Source: a virus. Taken from it: a stretch of 36,198 nt of DNA. Shown piece by piece: positions 36,198-36,198 of this stretch (position 1 is its first letter; each line of letters begins with the position of its first letter). Below the pieces are notes generated by a model. It made no database searches. It had not been told where the DNA came from and saw only the letters and a list, made by a program, of their open reading frames with translations. The DNA lies in the IMG/VR virus record IMGVR_UViG_3300020202_000170, positions 1 through 36,198 of that record. One strand, 5' to 3'. The position numbers were made by a program, and so were the translations under genes.

Positions 36198-36198
36198 C

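Noticed and set aside
1-36198. A CRISPR array, insertion sequence or transposase
   Set aside because: No regularly spaced repeats of the CRISPR kind and no transposase motif were seen on either strand.

Overview
The window is a stretch of tailed bacteriophage DNA (or a prophage that has lost nothing obvious), GC-rich and densely packed. The head and tail genes point to a short-tailed, P22-like podovirus. They include a large terminase, a portal of P22-like length, a scaffold, an HK97-fold-type capsid protein, a gp4-like head-tail connector, a gp10-like tail factor, a beta-helix tailspike and three large ejection-type proteins. No tail tube, tape-measure, sheath or baseplate gene is visible. 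No integrase, polymerase or primase is visible either, so the replication genes probably lie outside the window. A plus-strand gene ending at position 71 may belong to that module. The host cannot be named. GTG starts are very frequent, most genes overlap by 1 to 8 bases in ATGA, GTGA, TGATG or TAATG junctions, and several promoters seem to drive leaderless messages.

Almost everything is read leftward. From right to left there is first a set of small accessory genes (about 36,200 to 33,850) that includes a Tat-exported small protein and a possible DUF2829/Tad2-like protein. Next come two small rightward genes (33,379 to 33,847), divergent from a MerR/Xis-type regulator (32,905 to 33,249). A non-coding leader with inverted repeats (32,474 to 32,904) precedes the late operon. 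The late operon carries packaging genes (terminase and portal), a GroES-like co-chaperonin, scaffold, capsid, two related beta-helix proteins, a zinc-ribbon plus alpha/alpha-toroid protein, the connector, the tailspike and the tail factor. These are followed by three ejection-type proteins, three small structural-type proteins, a holin-like gene, an M15 endolysin and a VRR-NUC nuclease.

A repressor-like HTH gene (7,619 to 8,074) separates the late block from the early operon (7,546 down to 82). The early promoter is overlaid by a perfect 8-bp inverted repeat that is the likely operator. The early operon holds a RecE/DUF3799-like PD-(D/E)XK exonuclease, a likely partner protein, and a long run of small genes very rich in CxxC zinc motifs. 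One encodes a Lar-like zinc ribbon with a membrane anchor, and another a 458-residue protein with many zinc knuckles. Repeated sequences at the gene junctions suggest these small genes were shuffled or duplicated by recombination.

A two-gene rightward islet (12,583 to 13,032), encoding a membrane protein and a secreted protein, interrupts the leftward ejection genes and looks like a moron. The most unusual items are the GroES-like gene inside the head cluster, the toroid virion protein, the moron pair, the leaderless promoters with operator, and the zinc-rich early operon with repeated junctions.
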